Positions 55,001-64,000 of a DNA stretch of 64,000 bases are shown here, one piece after another. How positions within the stretch are numbered: the stretch's first letter is position 1; each line of letters begins with the position of its first letter. The notes under the pieces were generated by a model, which was given only the letters and a program-made list of their open reading frames with translations, had not been told where the DNA came from and did not search any database. Location: positions 1,851,483 to 1,915,482 of the forward strand of contig OX030961.1 in assembly GCA_943735955.1 (NCBI GenBank), written 5' to 3'. Made by a program: the position numbers and the translations under genes. This DNA comes from Piscicola geometra. Taxonomy: Eukaryota > Annelida > Clitellata > Hirudinida > Piscicolidae.

Positions 55001-58000
55001 GCAAGAACAGGAGAGAGTGTTGTGTGGGAAGGCAAGAACAGGAGAGAGTGTTGTGTGGGAAGGCAACAACAGGAGGCTTCCTCAATGGTTGCATAGGAGT
55101 TTATTGTTCTCAATGAAAAACCACTCGTGTGCAGCTACTTAGTGCTTTAGCAGCCCGTTCAGGATATACGCTGCTACTATAATACAGTGGAGCAAGTGGA
55201 GCAAGTGGAGCAAGACTCTCAGTGGGTTCCCTCCTGGTCCGGGGTGTCCCCAAGAAAAACTGAGAAATGGTCGTCCTGCGTTGCAGACTCTGTTCCAAAG
55301 TCCAACAGCATGCCTCCTCGTGGCACTCCATGGATAATGCTAAATGCTGAAGGGGCGAAAGCGGGTTGTTGGCGCTATAACTAACTTGATTCCCTGTTCC
55401 AGGGCTTGGATCGAAAATTGGAACTGTAGCGTGCGCAGTGGTCTAGCTATGTCTACCTATGCACGTGAAGACTGGAATCGGCGGACGGAGCGGAAGAACC
55501 ACTAGAAGGTCAACGGTCAAGAAAGCGATTCTCAGCAAAGCGTTGTGGAACGCTAAGGGCATGACGAGACACGAAGAACATCATGGCCATCCACTGCACC
55601 CGTTTCCATCTCCAGCCTTCTCGACTCTGTCCTGCTACTGGATCAAGATGGTCTCGGGCGAGAGAGTGAGATCGACGAACTGCGCAACTCTTTCTCACTT
55701 TAATCCAATTCGTCGCGCAAGTCACTTTTAGTCATTCATGACTTTAAAGTGGTCCTCGTCGACTCGACGACGAACAACAATATAATACAATAGAATGCCC
55801 GTTATTCTCATTATTCTCGAGTCAATTAATCCTAAAAACTGCTCGCACGGTTACAGCGGTCCTCTAATATAATCATACTTTCACTAATTAATCGATTCGT
55901 CTCCCAGTTTTACAAGTCTTTTTTTTTTATCTCGTTTTCATTTTAACAATTAATTTTTATTTGCACAAAACTACTGCCCTCAAATGCGGTATTCCATTAA
56001 AGGACTTTCGAGACCCCTAATTGCCTCAGTGCTCCTTTTGATTCGTTTCGAGTTGACGAGAATTCAGAGATCCCTACACATTCCCAGCATATTAAAAGGC
56101 TTCCATTCAGTGCACTTTCTAATGAAAAGACGGATTTATTATTAAATTCATGAAGTAACTCCTTCAAATCACCAGGCAACTTGGCGCTTCTGCAATGCAT
56201 TCTTTTCTTTTCCTGCGGGCGTATGCCTCTTTTGAGCTCGATGAGAAGTTAGAATCAATGTCGCTCAATGTTTTTGTGGTGAATTATGATCATAAACACC
56301 GCGTATGCTAACAATAATAGCACCGGTTTTTTTTCTTTCAACCACCAACCCCCACCCCTTTCAACCACCAACACCCACCCCTTTCAACCATGAAACCTCC
56401 CTCTCTATTGAAATCAACCCTTCTCCAACCTCCTCCCTCCACCACCAACTACAGTCGCTCTGGTCAGCATCCCACTGAACATCGCCAGCCTTCTGAAGAG
56501 GGACTGGATCAACGGAGAAGTCGTCTGCAAGCTCTCAGGCTACCTCCAAGGTCCTCTTTCATCATGCCGTCGTGCCTTTAATAAGCGACGATAGCGTGCT
56601 CACCACCTACTCGAGATAACGACTCCAGCCTCACTCGCCTACCTCTTGCACTAATTTGCTCCCTTTTAAGTATTTCCTTTCTTCCTTATAACTGAATTTC
56701 CGTTTCACGTTTCAGCTTGCAGGCTCTCGCTCGCAAGTGATGTATGCGAGGTTAGTTGACCGACTCTCAGCGTGAGTCTGCAAGCAAAGCTCGTTGCTCT
56801 CAAGGTCCACACCTCAGCGCGATGTTCGGTCGAAAGATCTCAACGCTTTTGTTGCTGTCTTTCGTGCTCAAACTTTTGTTGTTGTTGTTGATAAACAGGT
56901 TAATTTGTTGTTCCTTTTCTTTCATAAAGAATAATAATAATATGAATAAGAGTGCTTTTGAAAGGTGTTTGATGAATCCGGTGGAGGAAAGGAAGAAGGA
57001 CGAGGAGCACATTTGCATCTTGCTGATGGATGCTCGTGTGTGTGTGTGCTCCTTTGTCTCACTAGCTCCATCCTCTGGGAAGGCAGCTTTCTTCTTGAAT
57101 GCTGGTCCTGTAAACAGCGGAAAAGCAGCTTGAAAACTTTGTTTTTACGTTCTTGAAGTAGATTCAAACAATTCAAACTTTCTAGAAGGAGGTTTCGAAA
57201 GTCTTTCAGGAGGATGTCTCAATCGTTGCAGAATGACACGGCATCGAAGCAATGCTTCAGCTGTTGAATGGCACAAGTGGAAGAAGAACTTTTCCTAATT
57301 AAGATCGTCTTGATCCGAGGAAAGCCCTTCGGGATAAGCAATGCACAACATGTTCAGACGAAGTTTTGTTCTTCGTCAAAAATGGAATATAGAAATAAAA
57401 ATGGATTTATAAAAAAGAGACAATAAAATGTTTATTATAAAAGGCGAAATACGTGCAAAAGTAGCAAAGTGGTCTGTTTAGAAAGTAATAGCTCTGTAAT
57501 ATCGAATAAAACAAGCTGGACAGGAGGGTTCTGCGCGTGGCGGTGTTGTTTTTTTAGTCATAAAAAAGTGAGCTTGAAGCATGAGGAAATTAAGTTTTTT
57601 GGCTTAAAAGCTTTTCTCGTGCACACTAATTTAATGAATTCTTTTCTTTTTCCCGGCATATCTCAGTGCATGTATGTAGCACTCGACGCAGGCATTCGGA
57701 GTAACGAGCAGGCGTCTCAACTACTACACGATTATCGATCCCATAACATTGTGTTGGGCTTGTCCTTCTTTTTTGTGATTTGTAAACAAGAACGAATATG
57801 AAGAAGACGTTGAACCAATCAAGTCAACAAGCGATTGGCACACAAACCAATCCAGCCTGGAAAAAGAAGAAAGGAAAGAGGGTATTATGCAGAGTTAGGG
57901 GTCGCTTCAGGCTTCAATTAGTTCCATTTTAGCACCTGCTCCAAATCCTTCATCGAACTTCAGGTATAATCTTCAAATGGACCTCACTTCTTACTTGTGT

Positions 58001-59916
58001 CTTGCACTTTATTGAATGGTTTTCGGTAATGTTATGTGGGGCTTTAGATTCTTAAATTCTTTTGTATTTTACACAACTAATTCTAACTATTTTGTATTTT
58101 ACACAACTAATTCTAATTATTTAGTATTTAACACAACTAATTCTAATTATTTTGTATTTAACACAACTAGTTCTAATTATTTTGTATTTAACACAACTAA
58201 TTCTAATTATTTTGTGTTTAACACAACTAATTCTAATTATTTTGTGTTTAACACAACTAATTCTAATTATTTTGTATTTAACACAACTAAACTTAATTTT
58301 TTAATGCATCGCATTACAACTGGGTGTATTGTATAGTATCTGCAACAAAGCAGACGAGAGTTGATACAGGAGAGGATGGATGCATTGAGTGGACGATCCT
58401 TCAACATTGCTCTTCCACATCACTTGAGCACTCCAATGCCGTCTTATCTTTTAATTTTTCACAGAAGAAAGAGCGCATGAGCACAATTAAATATGTTACT
58501 TTATTATTCCAATTTAAGCATCCATCTTGAGCATCAAATTCCGTTGGAGTAAACTTGATTTAGTTTTTGAATAAAAATACTTTTCTCTTACCTATGAACT
58601 GTGAAATTGTTTTTTGACGATATATTGTTCATTCAAAAAATTCATTTTTTATAGACTTTATTAGAAGAAAAAAATTATTTAAAAAACGAAAACTAATACA
58701 ACTTGAAACGGTTAATGCTTTTTCTGAAAAAATAATTATAAAATTTGACATAAGTGCCCATTTAAAAGTCAAATGGAAAAAGTCAAGCCCGCTAATTTAG
58801 GTACATAAACCTCTATAATTGCTCCAGAAATTCATTTTTACTTTTTTAGTGTTTATGAAAGTATAGCAATAAAACTACCCACTAACCCTTCTACCCACCC
58901 ACCCATGCACTCTTCCACCTAACGTCCTTTCCTTATCTAATCACCCCCTTCTCCCACAGGGGTGTGCATTGGGACGAGTGTTTTGACGATAATGTGCTTG
59001 AGTGTCGACCGCTACTTGGCAATCACCCAGCCGGTGAGAGCTCGAAGACTCTGCACAGGAGGCTACGTCATCATCATCATTGCCGTCTGCTGGCTCGCCA
59101 ACGCTGTTGTCATGATCCCGCTGGCGACTTCGCAGCAGCTGAAGGAGGTGAAGATCGTGAGAGACGCGCAAGCGCTCTACTTCTGCACCGAGCACTGGCC
59201 TAACCCTCTCACCAAGCTGGTCTTTGACCTCTTCCTCCTCATCCTCATCTTCTTGGCACCGGCTTCTGTGGTCGCCTACTCGTACTTTTCGATTGGCTGC
59301 AGTTTGCTGAGAAGAGACAAGTCACTGCGCGACCAGGCCGCCTCTTCCGACTCTCAGAGGAAGATAATGGCAGGTGGAGTGAAACCTCCTTGCTTTGTAT
59401 TTGTTTCGAAAGCTTCTGGCAACTTATATCATTTTCATCGCTTCTTTGCGTCGTTTAAGGTCGATTAAGCGTGCAATTCGTGGTACGTAAGCATTGGTCT
59501 TGTGAATTCATCGAAACCAAACCTTTGCCACCTTCCCACACTGAAGCAACAACACCCTTCTCGAAGGTAGGAGACAGTTGGCGATGATGCTGCTGCTCTT
59601 GGCAGCGATGTTCCTCTTCTCGTGGCTGCCCTACTGCATCACTAAGCTCTACTTCGACATCTACCAGAAACGACCTTCTGATGTGCGCACCACCATGCTC
59701 ATCTCCAACTGCGTCAACCTCCTCAGCCACTCCCACAGCGCCCAAAACCCTTTCCTCTACTGCGTCATGAACCAGCCATTCAAGCGGCAGCTGCAGCGTC
59801 TTCTGGCGTTCTGCAGCCTCTGCCGTGGTGACAGCCACAACGACAACGACTGCAGCACCAAGCAGGTTCAATGTGTTTGCGAAAACTTGAAGTTCACTTT
59901 TTCAGTTCACTTTTAA
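36377..59916 (+). CDS. Class A (rhodopsin-type) peptide GPCR, 4 exons, 402 aa
   Basis: Exons 36377-36725, 56455-56550, 58960-59373 and 59567-59916; all junctions are phase 1. Hallmarks: N-glycosylation sites N20, N36 and N53 outside; GNVLVIVVI in TM1 (N86); NLAIADLL in TM2 (D114); disulfide Cys141 and Cys224 ([10 protein letters not shown] in loop 2); DRY 165-167 followed by LAITQPV; FSWLPY in TM6 (W306, P308); NPFLY 347-351 in TM7. It would signal through heterotrimeric G proteins at the plasma membrane. The loop-2 [19 protein letters not shown] and RRQLAMML motifs point to the neuropeptide branch (neuropeptide FF/SIFamide, orexin/allatotropin-like groups); the ligand cannot be assigned. The stop at 59914 ends the open frame, but a donor-like AGCAG|GTTCAA at about 59863 leaves room for a different last exon. 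Confidence 0.85.
38463..38938. repeat. 17-bp minisatellite carrying TGACGTCA, ~28 copies
   Basis: The unit GTGACGTCAGTGAGTTT alternates with GTGACGTCGGTGAGTTT. Copies with TGACGTCA contain a perfect palindromic cAMP-response-element consensus; copies with TGACGTCG have a half site plus one mismatch. It lies in GPCR intron 1, about 1.7 kb after exon 1. Confidence 0.95.
39090..39440. repeat. ~33-bp GATGATGAT-based minisatellite
   Basis: GATGATGATTATGAAGATGATGTTGAGGCT-type units. The frames (poly-Asp or poly-Met) are artefacts. Confidence 0.9.
39543..39710 (+). mobile_element. hAT family A, left-end fragment
   Basis: TGGAGCTCTGCTTTAATCTAGG onward aligns with the left end at 30279 (TAGAGCTGTGTTTTAATCTAAG), including GTTAACTTT and TTAACGCATTT. 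It breaks off before the (TTA)n run at 39718. Confidence 0.75.
39718..39815. repeat. (TTA)n microsatellite
   Basis: About 30 TTA triplets. Confidence 0.97.
39930..40480. repeat. ~32- to 33-bp minisatellite CATCTTGCCCCTCCCCCTCCTCTCTCGCATAGG, ~16 copies
   Basis: Variants differ in the C-run and in CGCATAGG/CGCATGGA. Frames on both strands stay open; these are not genes. Confidence 0.95.
40490..41460. other. Intronic stretch, no gene seen
   Basis: AT-rich unique sequence in GPCR intron 1 with many stops in all frames. Confidence 0.4.
41465..41695 (+). pseudogene. Possible piggyBac-like transposase C-terminal fragment
   Basis: [20 protein letters not shown] followed by [11 protein letters not shown] resembles the W.(I/V)...(N)...L..FRR.(I/V)...L stretch near the end of piggyBac transposases. 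The frame closes at 41693. No catalytic part was seen; the assignment is weak. Confidence 0.35.
41900..42640 (-). pseudogene. LINE reverse transcriptase fragment (CR1/Jockey-like)
   Basis: The minus strand contains, in order, SDIPQGSVL, a frame change, [27 protein letters not shown] (catalytic YADD), stops, then [57 protein letters not shown], a stop, and [15 protein letters not shown]. The order and motifs are those of the palm-to-thumb part of CR1/Jockey-group enzymes. One frameshift and several stops make it dead. Confidence 0.88.
42873..42888. repeat. G homopolymer tract
   Basis: A run of G of about 16 bases after ACG. Confidence 0.85.
43316..43600. repeat. 24- to 25-bp minisatellite GGGGTTAAGGGATGTTCACTGA, ~11 copies
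   Basis: Copies vary in G-run length and GGGATG/AGATG. Confidence 0.94.
43600..45950. other. Intronic stretch, no gene seen
   Basis: Contains a loose ACACATACA-rich patch (43715-43830) and otherwise unique AT-rich sequence. No coding family or transposon end was recognised. Confidence 0.4.
45955..46134. repeat. ~15/30-bp minisatellite CCACCAATCATCAATCTACCAAACATCAAT
   Basis: About 12 copies of a 15-bp unit (CCACCAAACATCAAT / CTACCAAACATCAAT). Confidence 0.93.
46135..46178 (+). mobile_element. hAT family A, right-end remnant
   Basis: AAAATTTTTTATCGTGGAAC then AGCTCTAATAA closely matches the right end of the element at 31407 (AAATTTTTAATCGTGGTACAGCTCTACTAA). Only about 45 bp remain, fused to the minisatellite. 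Confidence 0.65.
47040..47176. repeat. CA-rich microsatellite
   Basis: (CA)n with ATAC and GGCACG interruptions. Confidence 0.9.
47925..54550. repeat. 15-bp minisatellite CACCTCCTCCTCCTG, ~400 copies, ~6 kb net
   Basis: The unit varies mainly in CTC/CTT and TCA/GCA positions. The array starts around 47925, is interrupted by telomere repeats at 48003-48558 and resumes to 54550. Longer patterns recur: the segment with CCAACTGCACCTTCTCCTCG occurs near 50355 and 51358 (about 1 kb apart), and CCTCATGCACC occurs near 48805, 52437 and 52930. Because 15 is a multiple of 3, huge frames of 1200-2300 codons stay open on both strands (Pro/Ala, Leu/His, Ser/Cys/Thr or Glu/Val-rich). None has a non-repeat domain, so none is annotated as a gene. 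Confidence 0.96.
48003..48558. repeat. Interstitial telomere repeat (CCCTAA)n, ~93 units
   Basis: CCCTAA with sporadic CATAAC, CCCAAC and CTTAAC variants. The C-rich strand is the + strand. The array is embedded in the 15-bp minisatellite: units of CACCTCCTTCTC(T/C)TG lie on both sides, and the joins share CCTAACC/CCTTC sequence. Confidence 0.96.
54668..54742. repeat. (GGAA)n microsatellite
   Basis: GAAGGAAGG repeats with a few AAAG variants. Confidence 0.93.
54745..56454. other. End of GPCR intron 1
   Basis: Contains four copies of a ~31-bp repeat (GGAGAGAGTGTTGTGTGGGA, 54980-55075), some open frames of 60-90 codons with no recognised family, and a C/A-rich tract (56335-56454) ending in the acceptor CTACAG of exon 2. 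Confidence 0.45.
56455..56550 (+). CDS. GPCR exon 2: TM2 end, loop 1, TM3 start
   Basis: ACTACAG|TC to CCAAG|GTCCTC, phases 1 and 1. It encodes [20 protein letters not shown] then [11 protein letters not shown] with the conserved TM3 cysteine and the loop-1 Trp. Confidence 0.88.
56551..58959. other. GPCR intron 2
   Basis: 2.4 kb without a recognised gene. A 110-codon + frame at 57469-57801 has no family match. A 30-bp repeat lies at 58068-58290, and the last 70 bases are C/A-rich (CTACCCACCCACCCATGC) before the acceptor. Confidence 0.45.
58068..58290. repeat. 30-bp minisatellite ACACAACTAATTCTAATTAT plus TTTGTATTTA, ~7 copies
   Basis: Near-identical units with T/G changes. Confidence 0.94.
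58960..59373 (+). CDS. GPCR exon 3: TM3-TM5 and loop 3 start
   Basis: CCCACAG|GG to ATGGCAG|GTGGAG, phases 1 and 1. It encodes [20 protein letters not shown], a TM4 with [14 protein letters not shown], loop 2 with FCTEHWPNP, and TM5 [20 protein letters not shown] followed by a basic, Ser-rich loop 3. Confidence 0.92.
59567..59916 (+). CDS. GPCR exon 4: TM6, TM7, tail
   Basis: CTCGAAG|GT, phase 1 in. It encodes [20 protein letters not shown], then [20 protein letters not shown] and FKRQLQRLL (helix 8), and a Cys-rich tail (FCSLC, CVCEN) that may be palmitoylated. Stop at 59914. Confidence 0.88.
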
Positions 59917-60001
59917 GTTCCGATGGTGCTTTCAACTGGGCGAGAGAGGCGAAGGAGCGCTTCAAAGGATGTTGGAGAGGGCTCCATGAACAAGTTCGAA
60001 G

Positions 60002-60007
60002 AATAAA
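60002..60007 (+). terminator. Candidate polyadenylation signal of the GPCR gene
   Basis: AATAAA lies 86 bp after the stop codon. Confidence 0.5.
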
Positions 60008-60115
60008 CTTTCAGAATTCAAACAAGCACTTCGATCACCATGGGAAATAGTTTAAACAAAATCAAATCTTAGTAGATTATTATAAATGATTCAGGTTAGA
60101 AATCAATCAATCAAT

Positions 60116-62025
60116 GGTTATAGGGGAAATGCACACCAAAGAAAACGCGCTGCATGTGGTAAATGCACATTTGATTTTGCGCGTTATATTCTGCGGATTG
60201 ATTGGGTAAAAAGCAGAAAGATTTCAAAAAAGTAAAATATTAAAATTTATTTAATTATTTGCAGAAACCTATAAAAGTATTTTTTTTATTCTAAAATTAT
60301 TTTTAAAATGTATAAAATTTTGAAAAATGGGAAAAAAGTTAAAACAACAATTTATTTAACTGATTTTAAAACAACGATTTATTTAACTGATTTTAAAACA
60401 TAACAATTTTTTAAACTGATTTTAAAACATAACAATTTATTTAACTGATTTTAGGAAATCAATATCAATAAAATAAAATATCAATTTTTAAAAGGTAAAA
60501 ACCATAGATATAGTATATATAGATACGTAGTGAAAACTTGTAGATGGCGAATGCGAACATGGTTCAGCATACGTTAAATAGTTTAATTATCCCTAACAAA
60601 TAAAAAATTTAAATGCTGTTTAAAATGTATTTAAAATAGTTAAAATATTTTTTCATATTTAAAATGTATGAAAACTCTTTTTCAAATATATAATAATTTT
60701 TTGAACATTTTTAGTGCTTTTTCATCAATCAATCAATCAATCAATCAATCTATGCAATTGTCTTCCAATTATTATTTCTCTTGCGATTTATTAACTAATT
60801 GTCAATTATTTTGTACAATTAATTGTTTTAAAAAATATAATAATATATTAAAAATAAAAAAAACTCATAATGTCTTATCAATGTGCGGTTCTAGGTTGCA
60901 GTAATGACAAAAAACAGTTTTTCACAGGTATTTCATTAGCTATTAAATACGACAATGCTTGTATCATTGTCTAAGTAGTTTTTTATTTTATTTTTAAACT
61001 TATTGAATATTAAATTATGCCACAATTTCACCCAATCAATCAATTAATCTATTACATAAATTTTTTCCTCACATATTTATAAATTCAAACATTATAATTA
61101 GCTACTAATTATAAGTATAATTGAGCTTTTTTAAAATTAAAATTTAAAGATTTCCAAAAGACTCGATGAAGGAAGAATGAAAGTTGGTCATATTCAGAAA
61201 TAAAGAAAAGATTTTAAAAGACCATGAATGAGTCTGCAGTAGGCATTTCTCTTCAGAAAATTATGAACCATATCTCATGTAAAAATTTAAATTATTTTAT
61301 TCTTCATATTAATTATTTATATATATTTGATTGATCTTTTATCAAAGTCCAGCTTTTTAATAAAAATAAATAGTTGTTTCCATATGAAAACATTTTATTG
61401 AATAAAATAAAACAAATGAAAAATAGAGTCTGTATAAAATTTATACTATAAATTTTATTTAAAACATAATGATGAAAAAAGTAACTAATGAAACTAAGTC
61501 CTCCCTAGTTCCCAACAAGAGAGGCTCTTGGAGGGCTTCATCAACTAAGATTGAATATCTTAGAATATCTGAAAAAATCTCTGGTCGCAGTCTTTTGAAG
61601 TTCGGAAGTGTATTGTTGTTTTTCAAAGCTGGAAACGATTGACTGAGAGACTGAGACTAAAATGTTCGGTTACCAATTTCAAGAAATAAAACTCAATCCA
61701 ACAATTAAAATATAAACCATAAATGTTTTTTAACAACTGGTAAGTATAATAAATATATTTAATATTATACAATTAGAATATCTTATATCGCTCTTTTTGA
61801 TACAGAAATAAACAAAGTCACGGTATACTTTTCTTTCTATGTTGGACAATTAGAACAACCGTCTCTTGCATTGGTGATTAATACAGAGAGCGTATCTATA
61901 CTACTTGTTGTTTGTAGGATATCTATGGTAAAAACAAAATGGATAAAACGCAGATCATGCGCAAAATCAAATGTGCATTTACCACATGCAGCGCGTTTTC
62001 TTTGGTGTGCATTTCCCCTATAACC
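60116..62025. mobile_element. P-type DNA transposon remnant, 1.9 kb, with 67-bp perfect inverted repeats
   Basis: 60116-60182 and 61959-62025 are perfect inverted copies (GGTTATAGGGGAAATGCACA...). Flanking sequence on both sides is TCAATCAA-type, consistent with an 8-bp target duplication inside a (TCAA)n tract, although the repeat makes that ambiguous. Subterminal inverted motifs include ACCATAGATAT (near 60500 and 61925). The interior carries a decayed THAP zinc finger, the DNA-binding domain of P-element transposases. No catalytic part was seen. Confidence 0.8.
60869..61266 (+). pseudogene. THAP-type zinc finger remnant in two exons
   Basis: 60869-60927 encodes MSYQCAVLGCSNDKKQFFTG, the C-x-x-x-x-C start of a THAP domain, before a donor-like ACAG|GTATTT. 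61148-61280 encodes RFPKDSMKEE, a TGA where THAP domains usually have their invariant Trp, KLVIFRNKEKI, another TGA, then VCSRHFSSENYEP, the C..H half. The stops show it is inactive. Confidence 0.7.
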
Positions 62026-62100
62026 TCAATCAATCAATCACAGGCATTTATATAGCGCTTTTTTTCAAATTCAAAAGCGTTTTTCAAATAAATTGGTTAA
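62026..62100. mobile_element. SINE tail fragment
   Basis: TCAATCAATCAATCACAGGC then ATTTATATAGCGCTTTTTTTC, the same 3'-end motif as at 15.95 kb. The P-type element appears to have inserted in its (TCAA) tract. Confidence 0.5.
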
Positions 62101-63040
62101 ATAAAACGGTTTTCAGACCACTACAAATATATGTATATATATATCAATTTAAATATAAAAAAACAAACAATCAACCTCAATAATCAAACCTCACCCATAC
62201 CACCATGACAATCACCGCCAAAAAAGCACTATCACCACCAATAAAAAATTCAATCATCACCACAGTACCAACACTCATACCACAGCAAAATCATAACCAC
62301 ATCATCCTTAAAACTACAAAACACAATCATCATTCTTCTCAATTTTCTGTCTTGCCACTGGTGCCGAGGCTGCGATAGAAGGTGAAGAAGAAGTTCTTGC
62401 CAACGCTGGAACTGCTGCTGCTATGGAAGGATTTCTCCTTTATATCGCAGCTCACTTGATTCCCTGCAGCCATCTTGGTCTGCTGCGGCCCTTCCTTGAC
62501 AGATTCAAAACAACCAACATTCGCACAAAAAACATTCTAATTAATTAAATTTAATTTTTATTTAGACTTAAGATTCTAAAATTTTAATATATTATACCCA
62601 AAACCGTTTGTTCTACAAATTTATTTGAGCAGCTGCCAAAATGGCAGAAAAAAAAAGAACTAGAACCAACTGTTTATTGTTCACACGTGTCCAACAGTTC
62701 GTAAGTCTTATCCTGAGCTAGAAAATGAATCTTTAATTATATATTTTTCTAAATGTTGTTTTACACTATTAAATACTCAAATATGTAAAAAAAAATATTT
62801 GAGAACTTTAATTTCTGTAAGATAGTTTACCTCGAAACTTAAAATCATAAGCTTGACGGAAATATTCAGACGGTCTCAGACCTCCTATCTTATGGAAAGC
62901 CTAAAAAAATAAGTTGCTTTTATTTTCATTTTTTCTCATTATTTTTTGTTTATTAATTTTTTTTTCTTCTATAAATTCATGTTGATCACAGTCGTGTTTC
63001 ATTCATAGCTAAGGTGTCTTGAAGCCTTTTCTGGGTTCGC
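62100..63040. other. Intergenic stretch
   Basis: AT-rich sequence with a CACC/ATCATC-rich patch (62170-62330). A minus-strand segment 62341-62500 reads as a high-complexity peptide (see findings). No gene was assigned. Confidence 0.35.
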
Positions 63041-64000
63041 GCCATCTTATATTCATTCGATATCTCAATGTAGCTCAATTTTATCAAAAGCCATTTCACA
63101 GCTCGTCAACTTATCTTTCCAAGAGGGATGTTTTCCATCTACTTTCAAAGCAGCCCAAATTACACAAATATTAAAAAAAGCCAACCTTGACACAACCAAT
63201 CCAGCAAATGTTCGACCTATTTCCAGCCTGTCCACCATATCAAAAATTATGGAAAGGGCCGTATTAAAACAACTACAACCTCACATCACCTCCAATCCAA
63301 ACTACCCTAGTCATCAATCAGCCTACAGACCTTTCCACTCTACAGAAACAGCCCTACTGCATTTAACTGACCACATTTTCAACGGATGCGACTCAAAAAA
63401 TACCACCCTCCTCGCATCACTCGACCTATCAGCAGCCTTCGACACCATCAGCCATTCCATCCTCATCGACAGACTTCATTAAGAACTTGGAGTTGATGGA
63501 ACTGCTTTAGACTGGCTGTCATCATATTTGGAAAATATACATTATCAAGTTAAATTAGGAACACACAGCTCCTCATCAATCAATGTACAACACAGGGTTC
63601 TTCAAGGCTCTGTTCTTGGACTACTTTTAACCACGTACATCTCACCTATCTCTAATATATATAAAAAATTTAATATATATAAAAAATAAATAATGCCTAT
63701 TTATAATGCGCCAAGGCACGCAACTGAAACGCCACTCACACGACATAAGTCGTGAAACACCGCATCATATACACTAGGTATATGATAGCTCACGGTTAGC
63801 TGAACATAGATTCGAACTGGCGACCTTTAAGTTGCAGGTCCAGTGACTTTATAGTCATTCAAATTAATATAACCTACCATAAAGATGCTGATGATATACA
63901 ACTTCTTCAATTCATCAAACCTAAAAAAATCCAACCAAGCTACTAGTAACCTCACATTTTGCATAAAACCATGGAAACTTGGTTCCTCAATAACTACCTC
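63040..64000 (+). pseudogene. LINE reverse transcriptase fragment (CR1/L2-like), interrupted by a SINE
   Basis: Encodes NLSFQEGCFPSTFKAAQITQ, NPANVRPISSLSTISKIMER, ETALLHLTDHIF, LASLDLSAAFDTISHSILID (motif with the first catalytic Asp), a TAA at 63481, GTALDWLSSYLENI, VLQGSVLGLLLTTYISPISN, and beyond the SINE YHKDADDIQLLQFIKP, where the catalytic box is changed from YADD to DADD. The fragment continues past the window edge. Confidence 0.88.
63678..63860 (-). mobile_element. SINE inserted into the LINE
   Basis: It splits the LINE between ...SPISNIY and YHKDADD. On the minus strand it has a B-box-like AGTTCGAATCT; on the + strand it shares CACGCAACTGAAACGCC with the SINE at 5.75 kb. Flanking 11-mers AATTTAATATA (63667-63677) and AAATTAATATA (63861-63871) match at 10 of 11, a probable target duplication. 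Confidence 0.75.

Noticed and set aside
57469..57801. 110-codon frame in GPCR intron 2 as a nested gene
   Set aside because: No family signature, no splice or polyadenylation context, and a length within chance expectation for this amount of sequence.

Overview
This is animal nuclear DNA. Genes are split by GT-AG introns, tandem repeats are extremely abundant, and many transposon remnants are present. A roughly 560-bp interstitial run of the CCCTAA/TTAGGG telomere repeat argues against an insect or nematode. Poly-N and poly-Q linkers, tRNA-derived SINEs, CR1/Jockey-like LINEs with a PHD finger and hAT/P-type DNA transposons suggest a lophotrochozoan (annelid, mollusc or flatworm). I cannot name the species.

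Three protein-coding genes could be rebuilt, all on the + strand, by joining exons whose splice phases agree. (1) About 3.1-15.6 kb: a single-pass membrane protein with a galactose-binding (SUEL) lectin domain, a CUB-like domain, a sushi/CCP-like module, a short juxtamembrane exon, one transmembrane helix and a Q-rich cytoplasmic tail. The 5' exon(s) with the signal peptide were not found. (2) 16.28-34.69 kb: an apparently complete MAGI-family scaffold (membrane-associated guanylate kinase, inverted order), 15 exons and about 1242 residues, with PDZ0, a GK domain and five more PDZ domains. No WW domain was seen. (3) 36.38-59.92 kb: a 4-exon, 402-residue class A (rhodopsin-type) peptide G-protein-coupled receptor whose first intron is about 19.7 kb.

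The first two genes lie head to tail, with about 0.7 kb between the stop of one and the start of the next. The adhesion receptor and the junctional scaffold could be related in function, but the sequence does not prove this.

The rest is introns and intergenic DNA filled with micro- and minisatellites: a 15-bp array of about 6.6 kb interrupted by telomere repeats, a 17-bp array of 2 kb that fills one whole intron, and a 28-copy array carrying TGACGTCA. There are also transposon remnants: three hAT families (two intact elements with 8-bp target duplications or near-duplications), a P-type element with 67-bp perfect inverted repeats and a decayed THAP domain, at least four LINE fragments, and SINEs. 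The most interesting pattern is that many introns begin with a G/T-rich tract and end with a complementary C/A-rich tract, so RNA pairing could bring the two splice sites together.
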